Assembly (NCBI GenBank): GCA_033239005.1
Contig: BSQZ01000061.1
Span: 3,832,001-3,896,000, forward strand
Direction: 5' to 3'
Source: Lamellibrachia satsuma
Lineage: Eukaryota > Annelida > Polychaeta > Sabellida > Siboglinidae
Length of the DNA stretch: 64,000 nt
Shown here: positions 20,024-32,345 of the stretch, in pieces
Position numbering within the stretch: position 1 is the first letter of the stretch
How the letters are laid out: each line of letters starts with the position of its first letter
Notes under the pieces: model-generated
The model's input: the letters and a program-made list of their open reading frames with translations, nothing else
What the model was told of the DNA's origin: nothing
Database searches by the model: none
Program-made: the position numbers and the translations under genes

Positions 20024-20152
20024 GATGATGGTAAGCAGCCTTACCTCTATGATAGGGTAGATGATGGTAAGCAGCCTTACCTCTATAATGGGGTAGATGA
20101 TGGTAAGCAGCCTTACCTCTATAATGGGGTAGATGATGGTAAGCAGCCTTAC
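20024..20152 (-). repeat. 36-bp exon-end/5' splice-site minisatellite (copy 2)
   Basis: Same unit and number as 8370-8498. Confidence 0.9.
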
Positions 20153-20240
20153 GTCTATAATGGGGTAGATGAGACTGAGTTCAGATATAAGTTGCTTGCG
20201 TCTCATGACAAGTTGAGCTCCTGTCTTAATCAGCTCCTCC
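20153..20240 (-). CDS. UVRAG: UVRAG exon, QLISELSxIYPI (copy 2)
   Basis: Matches 8499-8586 in sequence and borders. The possible frameshifted coiled-coil exon of copy 1 has its equivalent at 20450-20503, with the same lesion. Confidence 0.88.
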
Positions 20241-20742
20241 CTGGTCAACATACATCAATACCTATTTACATGTTATGTCATTTTGTATCATAACATGTCA
20301 GAATCGTTTTGACAGATAATACACATCTACTCCGGAAGAAAATTACAAACCTCCTCCAACAGATAATACACTTCTCCTTCAGCAGATAAAACACTCCTCT
20401 TGCAGATAATGTTGATGTCATAAACTATCCAGTACTGTACAAACCTCACTTCAAAGTAGCTCTTCTAAGTCTTGTGCAGAGCTGCCTTGTCTTCGTGCAG
20501 ATTCTCAAAACACTACTTGAGAGTAATCTCTGAAAGAGAAGTCACTGGAAGACGCAGTATACCAATAGCTGCCCAATTTTACATTAAAAATAAAAGTGAT
20601 CCAAAAATAGGGTACACTGGAACTGAACTAAATTCTGGGACTTATAAGAGCCGATGCATCCAGAGCTCTTTTTTAATTTTAATTACAGTCTGTGTTTGAA
20701 ACGTACGGACAAACTAAAACAGTTGTTACACGATATATTCAC

Positions 20743-20870
20743 CTCGCTGCTGATTGGTTCGATGAAGCAGATCCCATTTTTCTCGTTCAACGTGTAGTTT
20801 TGCCATCCTCCACTCGAGGTCGCTACACATCAAACTTGTCCTCATGGTCGGGAAGCTCCCTCTGTGACGT
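20743..20870 (-). CDS. UVRAG: UVRAG coiled-coil exon (copy 2)
   Basis: A 128-base open exon matching 9091-9218. The upstream intron edge is gtgctcttcag instead of ggtgcag, which keeps a usable AG with a better pyrimidine tract. Confidence 0.7.
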
Positions 20871-21307
20871 CTGAAGAGCACCAACAAACAAACTATTAAG
20901 GGACAGTTTACAATTTTCAACATTTACCTATACGTACAAAGCAAACTAATTCTCATACTGCACATACTTAAAATGTTGATAATGCTCCAATTTGAAACAT
21001 CTATCAATGTAACAATGTCATGACACAGTGTATGTAAATAGGACATACGACATAACAATAACCACCAGGACTATCTATCTCCAATACTTATATTAAAGTG
21101 TCTTATTTTTCCAACAACTCTAAGTTGTGAAGTTCCAAGATGACGGAGTGTATCATGGCACAGCGTCATGAACGGTTTTACGACTTAAAACACTAGTAGT
21201 CCTGTAACATTTTACCGCGTGGTGCTGCAGGTTTTGGATATGGCCCACATCGGTTACATGCGAATAACAATAATCAATTCAAAACACATTCAAAGGGCGA
21301 CTCTCAA

Positions 21308-21342
<35 letters not shown>

Positions 21343-22689
21343 TCAGTGAGTCAGCTGGGCCGGAGTCTTGCGAGATCTAATCAATATATCCCAGTTTATA
21401 CAGCTTTAATGTAGATATAGATAATCATAAGAGTTCATTTGTGGGTCTTACAGATTTCTTATGGATGTAGGTCTTACAGATGTGTATCATTCAGGGTTGG
21501 TATGTATGGAAAGCCATCATGCTAGACTCCAATCTATGTCAATGAATAAAAACTAATTGAAGCCCACCTGGAGTCAGATCGCTATTTTACTCCTGGGTTC
21601 ATGTCATACAAATAAAGTGCTTTTTTATGGTTTTCCAGTGTGAAAATGGAGTTTATCAACAGGGAAAAGGGCACATTTGTAGACTTCAACACTAGTTGTG
21701 CAAAAGATTAATTGTGCAGTTGTCAGAGACAGAAGGATCCCTGATGTACGAACACAGGATCCAGTTTGTTCAGACCACAAAGGACAGGGATCATCTTCCA
21801 CGTGGATTTTCTCGAGAACAAAATTGTATGTTCAATAATGTCTTTAAAATAAGCATCAATGTTTTATCTATGGATGTCAGGACACCCCCATGATTTAGGA
21901 CACCCCTGTGCTATAGGACTCCACATGACATAAGTCATCCTATGATATATATTGCATAACATGTGTTGCAGCGATTCAATTGTCGAACTGGTTCAACAAC
22001 TGTTGTGCCGGTCAAATCGACATGCAACTCAACCAGATTTGTTGTGTTGCGGATCTGTGTATATTCCATGGATGATCCATTTAAATCAAATAAACACACG
22101 AGCATAACGGGTAGATTTTAAGAATGTCTTGTAATCCATACTGATTACCAAAGTATTAAATACAGTAATCCATAAAGAAATCTGGTAATCCGTTTGGTCA
22201 TTACTTCTGCAGTGCACACAATTTTAAGTAATTTAAATGGGCTCTGCTAAAGCATCATAACTTTGCTAATAAATATCATAAAAATATGAATGCAGTATCA
22301 TTTAGTTGCTAAAAGATTAGTGTGGAGCATCGTGTGGCTCTATATGGTATATGGTACAAGAGAACTCGAGTTTGAATACTCCTGCTACCGTTACGAAATT
22401 TTGGCCTTTTCGTTCACCTCACATTGCCACTTTCACTAAGCTGTATAAATGGGAAAAGACAAAGGTGGATATGTGAATGAATATTTTTCACACAGTAATT
22501 GCAGTGTGGCTGAATGCTTCCCAGAGAAATTGGCATTGGAATGAACAGGTCTGCCACAGGGAAGAGCAGTCCCAAGAACTGGATGTCAGGCTATATAAGA
22601 ATGTACCTTTTATAAATCAGTTGAAAATGCCACTTCCATCGTACTAACTAGGAATTTATCCCAGAGAGGGCACCACAAGTAGTGTTTAC

Positions 22690-22795
22690 CCTGTTCTGTA
22701 GAGTACTTGAGACAGGTAGCTTTTCTTCAATATGTTGCCTCACTTTCTCTACTGATTGTCTGGTCTGTTTGATGGCTCGAAGAATCATCTGGATC
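22690..22795 (-). CDS. UVRAG: UVRAG coiled-coil start exon (copy Y2)
   Basis: An open copy of 11051-11156 with the same acceptor and donor. The SINE described at 10690-10980 has its copy upstream in plus coordinates at about 22330-22620. Confidence 0.88.
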
Positions 22796-23041
22796 CTGTG
22801 GAAGACGACTGACATCAAGAGTCACCTATTAAACATGGAGCTGGGTTGGAGTCATTATGGAGTGGTCATTATCATTACCATAATCGCTACATCAAAACTG
22901 TTTCACTATCACTTTTTCCACATATTGAATCCCATCAGGGACTACAATATGTTGCAGCAGCATGCTCGACTCTGCAGCAGACATGACTGCTTAACTACAG
23001 ACACGCTCCACTGGTCAAAGATACACGCGACAGTCACCTAC

Positions 23042-23133
23042 CGCAGTAGTGTGTGGACGTTGCATGAGTTGCATACAAATGCCTGACTGACCGTAACACT
23101 GACCGGTGCCTCACAATCTCTCTGGCCGCCACA
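23042..23133 (-). CDS. UVRAG: UVRAG exon before the coiled coil (copy Y2)
   Basis: An open copy of 11403-11494 with one base change (tagtgtgtgg for tagtatgtgg) and the same borders. The 32-bp and 21-bp arrays follow at 23147-23300 and 23377-23600. Confidence 0.83.
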
Positions 23134-23917
23134 CTGAAACACAGCAATGGTATCATGGCAGTTACATGTTCAGTGGTGTACACCATGGCAGTTACATGTA
23201 CAATGATGTACACCATGGCAGTGACAGGTACACTGGTGTATACCATGGGAATGACAGGTGTGCACCATGTCACCTATATACACTGGTGTACAACATGATT
23301 TAACTGGTGTACATCATGTTCTTAACAGTATACACTTGAGTACAATATGCTCTGAACAACACAAACAATGCTCTCACCAATATGCACTGGTGTACACCCA
23401 GCTGTAACCAATGTACACCAAGCTGTAACCAATGTACACCCAGCTCTAACCAATGTGCACCAAACTGTAACCAATGTACGCCCAACTCTAACCAATGTAC
23501 ACCAAGGTCTATCCAATGTACACCAAGCTCTATCCAATGTACACCAAGCTCTATCCAATGTACACCAAGCTCTAACCAATGTACACCAAGCTCTAAGCAA
23601 AGCTGATCAAACAAATATTAACACCATTTTATGTTCTGTGACGGATCCGTTGGATTAAACGTTGCGATCAGCGGCCATATACAATGAAATGACCGGTTAT
23701 CACCGTGCCAGGTGACGGACCAATCATGTATCAGCAATGCTAAACGTCAGCACAGGGGACACATGCCAGTTATAATCTGATACAGGATAAGTAATATCTC
23801 ATTACAAATACATATTTAAGAGTCCCTGTGTTGGGAAAGTGTTAATGTTAGAAACGGGCACATTTCAAGTAAATAAACACATCTCTTACTCACTAGGTGT
23901 AACAAGTTTGACCTTAC

Positions 23918-24001
23918 CTCTGTAGGTCGTACCCCATAGTAACCTTCAAACATTGCAATCACAAGTGAGTCATCAGCAAATTGTGACCCTTCTCTCTGGA
24001 T
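23918..24001 (-). CDS. UVRAG: UVRAG exon, EGYYGVRPTE (copy Y2)
   Basis: An open copy of 12279-12362 with the same borders. Five CACGTG hexamers lie upstream at about 24460-24655. Confidence 0.83.
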
Positions 24002-26251
24002 CTAAAACAACAAAGTGCTGTCAATTAATTATTGACAAAAGATATTCTTCCTAGTCTAGCAGACATTTGGAGGGAGCCAAACATTCTGTTCTTATTATAA
24101 TAACTGAAGTATGACAAATATAGGATCAATGTAAGTTTTTATAATACAATATTTTTCGTTAAAAAAAATAAATTATCGCTCAAAATCTTGAATGTACATG
24201 ATACATGTTTCAATTGTCAGCGAACAGTATGTTAAGTTTGTTATTAATTGGTTTACAAATTTTCTTTAACACAAAAATGGGTTGGTCAGCAAAAAATAAA
24301 TAAAATACTAATCCAAATGTGTAATGCCCACGGAATTAATGAACTAGATTGGCCTAATTTATCTACGCCACTAGACAACATTCTTACCTAATTTTTTGTA
24401 TGCCAGTGCAGTCATTCAACCATTCCAAGTACATTTTTCATGTTAACACAAGTTAATGGCACGTGTTTTCACGGGAAAATGTGTCCACAGAATTTTGTGA
24501 AATCACGTTTGGTAAAACATCAACTGAACCAGCTGAAACACGTGATTCCACGTGTTCTGAACCAGAGTTAATAGTATCTGTACACCCAATTTGTCCACAG
24601 AAACAAGTGAGACACGTTATTTCACGTGTTCTGAACCACTGTACACACGTGTGTATACACCAGTGTACATGTGTGTGTACAGTACACCAATTTGTCCACA
24701 CAATCCCTTGAATTCACGTACGGAAACATGTGAATTCACCTTCAGAACACATTAAATCATGTGTCAATGTTACCTGGGATACTTGATTAACATCATGATT
24801 GTTTTACATAAGGCACGGATGATGCAATTACTCAACGAAAATTATTCCTACATATAAGATATAAGCCATGTGGTCTTTTTTGGGGGTAGGCAACGAATCA
24901 CGATTATCATTGTTGTCTGGTATGCATCAGATAATCTTTTGCAACTCCACGTATTCACACTTGTCAACGCCTTCAACAACGTTGAAATCATCACCTAGAA
25001 GCGCTGTTTCTATGTCACAATTATTCTGGTATTCTAATTGTAACGACACATGCATGTGGTTCTATCGAGGACACGTAATCATTCTGGTTACAACAATTTT
25101 CTCAATATGTTTATTCAAAAAACAAACATCAGTTGTATGAATTCAGTGTTATGCTGTAAATGTACATGATTTCAATGTGGACAGAAAAGGAAAGCCCCTT
25201 ACATAGGACCTACTGGTATACGCACGCATGCACGTACATAAAGGGAGAGAGACAGGGATGAAACCACACAGGGATGGACGCGGGGAGGCAGGCGGGCGGC
25301 CGGGTAGGAAATGTGCGTCCTGCGCAAAGCATTGTATACTCCAAACGTTGGCGCTTCTCCCACCACAAGTATTATGTGGATGCAGTGTAAGTGTGAAAAG
25401 TTGTGCCTGAAACAGAATCATCTCCATCATTAGCTAGGCTAGCGCTACCGGTGGTCATTTGGGCAATAGACCACATGGCATCAGATTTTGCTAAACAAAA
25501 ATTTCCCATTTGAGCCAATTTGGCCAGTAGCATTTTCAATGAAAAGCATGTAGAATACATGTGCATTTGTTGCTGTCTTGAAGCACGTAAACAAAATGGC
25601 AAAAACTGAGGGCTTTAGGACAACCAGTTTACACCAGAACTAGCCAAGATTAGTAATACTGTATGACACAGAATAATTTCAGTCCATCGAGCTGCAAAAA
25701 CCAATGAAGCCAGTTTACTGTCTCAGTTGCCTGTAAACAAAGTGCAAGATTATCACGACGCCACCCTTTTGGTCGACAGGATTGGTGGCATGTTGGAAGT
25801 AGAGAACTATAGTGTTGTAGACTCTTTCTTGTGCCCTAGAAAATAGCATTCCCCTCGTAGCCAGCACAGAACCAGGTGATATTTGATGTACCAGCGACAT
25901 TATTAGTATTACACCAATGACGACAGGCATGACAAAAGAGAGGATATTGATGTGACACCCAGATTTAAGTAATTCCAACACTATGAGTACCAACCTGTCA
26001 AATAACAAACTTCCTCAGATCAACCCACACCGATGACATGTCACTGTTATTTGACAAGTTTATATCCTCTAACCGGCCCGGGTAGGAAAACTGTATGATA
26101 GTGGTGGATTACAAGCCAATGGCTTCCTAATCCACTAGCCATTTGGAACGTATTGCTTTGGAAGGCAATCTTCAAACACATTTGTGTTTAGTCAATAAAA
26201 GTGCTTTTACCCAACTTCAAACTGAAACAAAATGCCATAGTTTGTTCTTAC

Positions 26252-26441
26252 CGTCTCCACTGCCTATCATTACTGTGTTGTGCTAGGCCAGCAAGACGAT
26301 GTTCTTGGCTGTCATGCCGTCAACTGTTTGTTGTAGCGCTTTCACGTGCATACGCAGGTTGTTGTTCTCTGTGTAACATCAAATTCTCGTGGAACATGTT
26401 GTTGAACCTCTCCGCACTATCCACGTCCACCATATGCTTAC
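26252..26441 (-). pseudogene. KIF21: KIF21-like exon, broken (copy Y2)
   Basis: Same reading, frameshift and TAG as 14719-14908, with a few base changes. Both lesions were therefore present before the 11.2-kb duplication. Confidence 0.73.
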
Positions 26442-27674
26442 CTAATCAACAAAACATCACCATTATCTACTCACCTATGCCATAGCATTCATTCATTCAT
26501 TTGCATTCTCTTGAGATGTAGTTAGCAGGATTTACTGAATTGCATCTTAGATTCCAGTAAATTCTGCTAACTGCATCTTAGATTCTTGTGCAGTTAATTG
26601 TGAGAGATGGAGTACACAGCATTTCGTTATGAGAGATGGAGTCCATGGCACTTGCTCGTAAGAGATGGAGTCCACAGCACTTACTCACGACAGATGGAGT
26701 CCACAGCATCTATACACGAGAAATCGAATTGTTGCTCTCCAAAGTGTTATTTCGTATAAAAACTGATTCGTAACTTTGTGCACAAAAAACAATAGTGATC
26801 TGCAGCCACCTCCAGCATGGTCAATAATGTCTTTAAAATAAGCTTCAATGCTTTATCTATGGATGTCAGGAAACCCCCATGATTTAGGACACCCCTATGA
26901 TATAGGACACCACATGATATAAGTCATTCTATGATATATATTGCATAACATGTGTTGCAGCGATTCTACTGTCAAACTGGTTCAACAACTGTTGTGCCAG
27001 TCAAATCGACACGCAACTCAACCAGTTTTGTTGCGTTGCGGATCTGTGTATATTCCATGGATGATCCATTTAAATCAAATAAACACACGAGCATAACAAG
27101 TAGATTTTAAGAATGTCTTGTAATCCATACTGATTACCAAAGTATTAAATTCAGTAATCCATAAAGAAATCTGGAAATCCGTGTGGTGATTACTTCTGCA
27201 GTGCATGCAATTTTGAGTAATTTAAATGGGCTCTGCTAAAGCATCATAATTTTGCTAATATCATAAAAATATGAATGCAGTATCATTTAGTTGCTAAAAG
27301 ATTAGTGTGGAGCATCGTGTGGCTCTATATGGTATATGGTACAAGAGAACTCGAGTTTGAATACTCCTGCTACCATTACGAAATTTTGGCCTTTTCGTTC
27401 ACCTCACATTGCCACTTTCACTAAGCTGTATAAATGGGAAAAGACAAAGGTGGATATGTGAACGAATATTTTTCACACAGTAATTGCAGTGTGGCTGAAT
27501 GCTTCCCAGAGAAATTGGCATTGGAATGAACAGGTCTGCCACAGGGAAGAGCAGTCCCAAGAACTGGATGTCAGGCTATATAAGAATGTACCTTTTATAA
27601 ATCTGTTGAAAATGCCACTTCCATCGTACTAACTAGGAATTTATCCCAGAGAGGGCACCACAAGTAGTGTTTAC

Positions 27675-27780
27675 CCTGTTCTGTAAAGTACTTGAGACAG
27701 GTAGCTTTTCTTCAATATGTTGCCTCACTTTCTCTACTGATTGTCTGGTCTGTTTGATGGCTCGAAGAATCATCTGGATC
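27675..27780 (-). CDS. UVRAG: UVRAG coiled-coil start exon (copy Y3)
   Basis: A third open copy of the 106-base exon, with the same acceptor and donor as 11051-11156. It is the most 5' UVRAG-like material of its type in the tract. Confidence 0.85.
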
Positions 27781-28026
27781 CTGTGGAAGACGACTGACAT
27801 CAAGAGTCACCTATTAAACATGGAGCTGGGTTGGAGTCATTATAGAGTGGTCATTATCATTACCATAATCGCTACATCAAAACTGTTTCACTATCACTTT
27901 TTCCACATATTGAATCCCATCAGGGACTACAATATGTTGCAGCAGCATGCTCGACTCTGCAGCAGACATGACTGCTTAACTACAGACACGCTCCACTGGT
28001 CAAAGATACACGCGACAGTCACCTAC

Positions 28027-28118
28027 CGCAGTAGTGTGTGGACGTTGCATGAGTTGCATACAAGTGCCTGACTGACCGCAACACTGACCGGTGCCTCACA
28101 ATCTCTCTGGCCGCCACA
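28027..28118 (-). CDS. UVRAG: UVRAG exon before the coiled coil (copy Y3)
   Basis: A third copy of the 92-base exon. Borders are intact and the frame is open, with conservative changes. Confidence 0.8.
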
Positions 28119-28454
28119 CTGAAACACAGCAATGGTATCATGGCAGTTACATGTTCGGTGGTGTACAAAATGGCAGTTAAATGTACAATGATGTACACCA
28201 TGGCAGTTACACTAGTGTATACCATGGGAATGACAGGTACACTGGTGTACACCATGGCAGTTACATGTAAACTAGTGTATACCATAGCAGTGAGAGGTAC
28301 ACTGGTATACTCCATGCAGTTACATGCACACTGGTGTGCACCATGTCACCTATATACACTGGTGTACAAAATGATTTCACTGGTGTACATCATGTTCTTA
28401 ACAGTATACATTTGTGCAAAACATGCTCTGAACAAAACAAACAATGCTTTCACC

Positions 28455-29020
28455 AATATGCACTGGTGCACACCCAGCTGTAACCAATGTACACCAAGCT
28501 GTAACCAATGTACACCCAGCTCTAACCAATGTACACCAAACTGTAACCAATGTACACCCAGCTCTAACCAATGTACACCAAGCTGTAATCAATGTACACC
28601 AAGCTGTAACCAATGTGCACCAAACTGTAACCAATGTACACCCAGCTGTAACCAATGTACACCAAACTGTAACAAATATACATGAAGCTCTAACCAATGT
28701 ACACCAAGCTGTAACCAATGTACACCCAGCTCTAACCAGTGTACACCAAACTGTAACCAATGTACACCCAGCTGTAACCAATGTACACCAAACTGTAACA
28801 AATGTACACGAAGCTCTAACTAATGTACACCAAGCTGTAACAATGTACACCCAGTTGTAACCAATGTACACCAAACTGTAACAAATGTACACACAAGCTC
28901 TAACCAATGTACACGCAGCTGTAACCAATATACACCAAGCTGTAACCAATATACACAAAGCAGCTGTAACCAATGTAAACCCAGTTGTAAACAATGTACA
29001 CCAAGCTGTAGCCAATGTAC
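28455..29020. repeat. 21-bp minisatellite, expanded (Y3)
   Basis: About 26 units of caatgtacaccaagctgtaac against ten in Y1 and Y2, fused directly to cacgtgttctgaacc. It gives a 247-residue minus-strand reading frame that is only repeat translation. Confidence 0.9.
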
Positions 29021-31475
29021 ATTTCACGTGTTCTGAACCACTGTACACATGTGTGTATACACCAGTGTACACGTGTGAGTACAGTACACCAATATGTCCA
29101 CACAATCCCGTGAATTCATGTACAGAAACATGTGACTTCACCTTCAGAACACGTTCAATTGCGTGTCAATGTTACCTGGGATATTTAATTAACATCATGA
29201 TTGTCTTACATAAGGCAGGGATGCTGCAATTACTCTACGAAAACTATTCCTACATATAAGATATAAGCCATGTGGTCTTTTTTGGGGGTAGGCAACAAAT
29301 CACGATTAGCATTGTTGTCCTGTATGCATCAGATAATCTTTTGCAACTCCACGTATTCACACTTGTCAACGCCTTCAACAACATTGAAATCCTCACCTAG
29401 AAGCGCTGTTTCTATGTCACAATTATTCTGGTATTCTAATTGTAATGACACATGCATGTTGTTCTATCGAGGACACGTAATCATTCTGGTTACAACAATT
29501 TTCTCAACATGTTTACTCAAAAAACAAACATCAGTTGTGTGAATTCAGTGTTCTGCTGTAAATGTACATGTGATTTTAATGTGGACAGAAAAGGAAAGCC
29601 CCTTACATAGGACCTACCGGTATACGCACACATGCACGCACAGAAAGGGAGAGAGACAGCAAAGCACTGTATACTCCATACGTTGGCGCTTCTCCCACGA
29701 CAAGTATTATGTGGATGCAGTTTAAGTGTGCAAAGTTGTGCCTGAAACAGAATCATCGCCATCATTAGCTAGGCTAGTGCTACCGGTGGTCATTTGGGCA
29801 ATAGACCACATGGCACCAGATTTTGTTAAACAAGTTTCCCATTTGAGCCAATTTGGCCAGTAGCATTTTCATGCAGAATACATATGCGTTTGTTGCTCTC
29901 TTGAGGCACGTAAACAAAATGGCAAAAACTGAGGGCTTTAGGCCAACCAGTTTACACCAGAACTAGCCAAGATTAGTAATACTGTTTGACACACAAAATA
30001 ATTTCTGTCCATGCAGCTGCAACAGTGAACGCTCACCCTTCCAAACACCCCCCCTCCCCCCAACACCCACCCACCTGCACACACTGAACAAAACAGGCTA
30101 TTATCATTTTACCTGCTCTTAACTATTGTTTGTGTGCTTGCATTGGAAGTGTCATTTCTCTTCTAGGCTCTACTAGTCTTGGTCTTCTATGCTATAGTAC
30201 AGGTTTGGCAGCAACATTAATAGGGATTTTTTGTTTGAGCACTGTAAAATATCAAGTTGCGGCACAATGTATAGGTAGACACATTATGGAACACTCCTGC
30301 TTGTCAAGTCATTTTTATATTTGTTTTACAACCAAGTCTAAACAATACCTTACCCATGGTATTAGCTGAAAACCAGTCACATCATTTAATTATAGGTTGA
30401 TATTGACACTTGATAAACCATAGATCATGTATACTAGATTTCAAGAGCATTGTGAACCAATGAAGCCAGTTTACTGTCTCAGTTGCCTGTAAACAAAGTA
30501 GAGAACTATAGTGTTGTGGACTCTTTCTTGTGCCCTAGAAAATAACATTCCCCTCGTGTAACATCAAATTCTCGTGGACCATGTTGCTGAACCTCTCCGC
30601 ACTATCCACGTCCACCATATGCTTGCCCTATCAACAAAACATCACCATTATCTACTCGCTCACCTATGCCATAGCATTCATTCATTCATTTGCATTCTCT
30701 TGAGATGTAGTTAGCAGAATTTACTGAATTGCATCTTGGATTCCAGTAAATTCTGCTAACTGCATCTTAGATTCTTGTGCAGTTAATTGTGAGAGATGGA
30801 GTACACAGCATTTCGTTTTGAGAGATGGAGTCCATGGCACTTACTCGTAAGAGATGGAGTCCACAGCACTTACTCACAACATATGGAGTCCACAGCATCT
30901 ATACACGAGAAATGGAATTGTTGCTCTCCTCCTTTTCCCGGTAGTCCTGGGTGAGGCTGGGACAAATACCTGTGGTAGATTTTTTTCCCATTCCTCTGCA
31001 TCACTGGTCCACAGCATTTACTCACTAGATATGGATTCCACAGCATTGACTCTCAAGAGATGGAGTCCACAGCTTTTACACAGGAAAGGTGCATCCTTAT
31101 AATTATACAGCAGTATACAGTCATTGGGATTGCTCAAAGCGCTGTATACTCCACAAGTTGGCCTTCTCTCACCACAAGTATTGTGTGCATGCAGTGTAAT
31201 TGTAAAAAGTTGTGCCTGAAACAGAATCATCTCCATCATTAGCTAGGCTAGCGCTACTGGTGGTCATTTGGGCCATAGACCACATGCCATCAGATTTTGC
31301 TAAACAAAAGTTTCCCTTTTGAGCCAATTTGGCCCAAAGCATTTTTATTGAAAAGCATGTAGAATACATGCGTGTTTGTTGCTGTCTTGATGAACGTAAA
31401 TAAAATGATCTCATTGATTTCATGTTTCTGACATAAATGAACGTAACATGAAAAAAAATAGAATTCCATACATAC

Positions 31476-31592
31476 TGGCAGTGCAGATAGATTTGTGGAA
31501 TCAAAGACATCTCCTCTGGGCTTCGGAGAGGCAGGGCTTTCACTTCTCGTGGCGTGTCCACTGACATCCACTGTGTCGTCTTTGCTCACAAC
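31476..31592 (-). CDS. exon of an unidentified gene (Ser/Pro-rich)
   Basis: A 117-base (39-codon) minus-strand exon with acceptor ctttctgcag and donor gtatgt. It starts VVSKDDTVDVSGHATRSESP and ends DVFDSTNLSALP. Phases are 0/0 and it follows directly the phase-0 exon at 32086-32226. I do not recognise the protein. Composition suggests a disordered linker. It lies immediately 5' of the UVRAG tract on the same strand, outside the duplication. Confidence 0.6.
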
Positions 31593-32085
31593 CTGCAGAA
31601 AGAGTGCACTTTGAGTATACGGCAGTACAAAAATACAACTACAACAAAGCTGCTCATCAACTGTCAAAACGTAATATGGTGTGAATTACACCCTACCCTT
31701 ATGTTCATGAATAAAACATCTTCGAAAGTGCTTACTGATTCATTGTTATGTATCAGTGCATCAGATTTCATTGAAATAAGATTATTTACCAGTGCGTGAA
31801 TGAAAAGTATGGGATGTGTATCTATTACTTGTTCAAGAGAAGTATAAGCTAATAAGCATACCACTGCATTTTAGGCAGGTGCAATAAATAGTAAAACATG
31901 TAACTGATTAAAAAAATATATGCAAAACACGTTCGTAAATAATAAACTTATATTTAGTACAACCACAACAATTCTGATGCCAATGTCTTGTTTTACTTCT
32001 GAAAAATAAAATTATCTTATATCATCATGTGCTGCAGACTATATGTATTTAAGCATTTAGGCACAAATTAATTATTATTACTTAC

Positions 32086-32226
32086 TGGGAAAGGAGATAA
32101 GTCTGTTGAACTGACACCACCAAGATCTTTCAAGCAGACAGTGTATGATGCTGTTGTTGTTGCTGGAGGCTTGTCAGTCATTATCTCATCAAGTACTGCG
32201 ATGTAAACTTGGTTGATCAGAGTCGA
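32086..32226 (-). CDS. exon of an unidentified gene
   Basis: A 141-base (47-codon) exon with acceptor ctgaagcag and strong donor gtaagt. It contains STLINQVYIAVLDEIMTDKP and then SYTVCLKDLGG, ending STDLSPFP. The reading frame is open a further 12 codons upstream (NFVKLDILLKQ), so the acceptor could lie further out. The 3' end of LINE A begins about 30 bases upstream, so any branch site lies in or beside LINE sequence. Gene not recognised. Confidence 0.6.
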
Positions 32227-32345
32227 CTGCTTCAGGAGAATGTCAAGTTTAACAAAATTTAACAAGATTTGCCATCCAAGCCAAAGGCCCAGATGGCAAG
32301 TGGACAAGGAAGCCATTGGCTTATCGAGAGTCCAACAATGTTCAC

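Larger units (their letters stand above)
15759..27291. repeat. segmental duplication copy 2 (X2-Y2)
   Basis: The second copy of the 4544-15758 block. It begins with aatcaatgatcag (as at 4544). At its right end (27291) it runs uninterrupted into the rest of Y3. Differences from copy 1 include a larger 33-bp array with an internal exon duplication, a 31-base deletion in one UVRAG exon, a shorter TA run and loss of a 107-base repeat. Minor repeats already described for copy 1 recur here at matching offsets. Confidence 0.95.
26822..31000. repeat. Y block, copy Y3, rearranged
   Basis: A third copy of the Y block. It retains the SINE and two UVRAG exons, and has larger 32-bp and 21-bp arrays. It has lost about 1 kb including the EGYYG exon and its flank. 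At about 30020-30450 it carries a stretch with no match in Y1/Y2 (a C-rich run then an AT-rich part), where I see no gene. Only the 5' half of the KIF21-like exon remains (about 30555-30632). A fourth, short copy of 13790-14050 follows at 31130-31400. Confidence 0.8.

Noticed and set aside
4544..27291. Dismissing the duplication as an assembly artefact of two alleles
   Set aside because: The precise junction inside a third partial copy and the different array structures favour a real duplication, although an artefact cannot be excluded without reads.
28398..29141. A 247-residue minus-strand frame rich in WCTLVTA repeats
   Set aside because: Translation of the 21-bp minisatellite; the length tracks the unit number and differs between copies.
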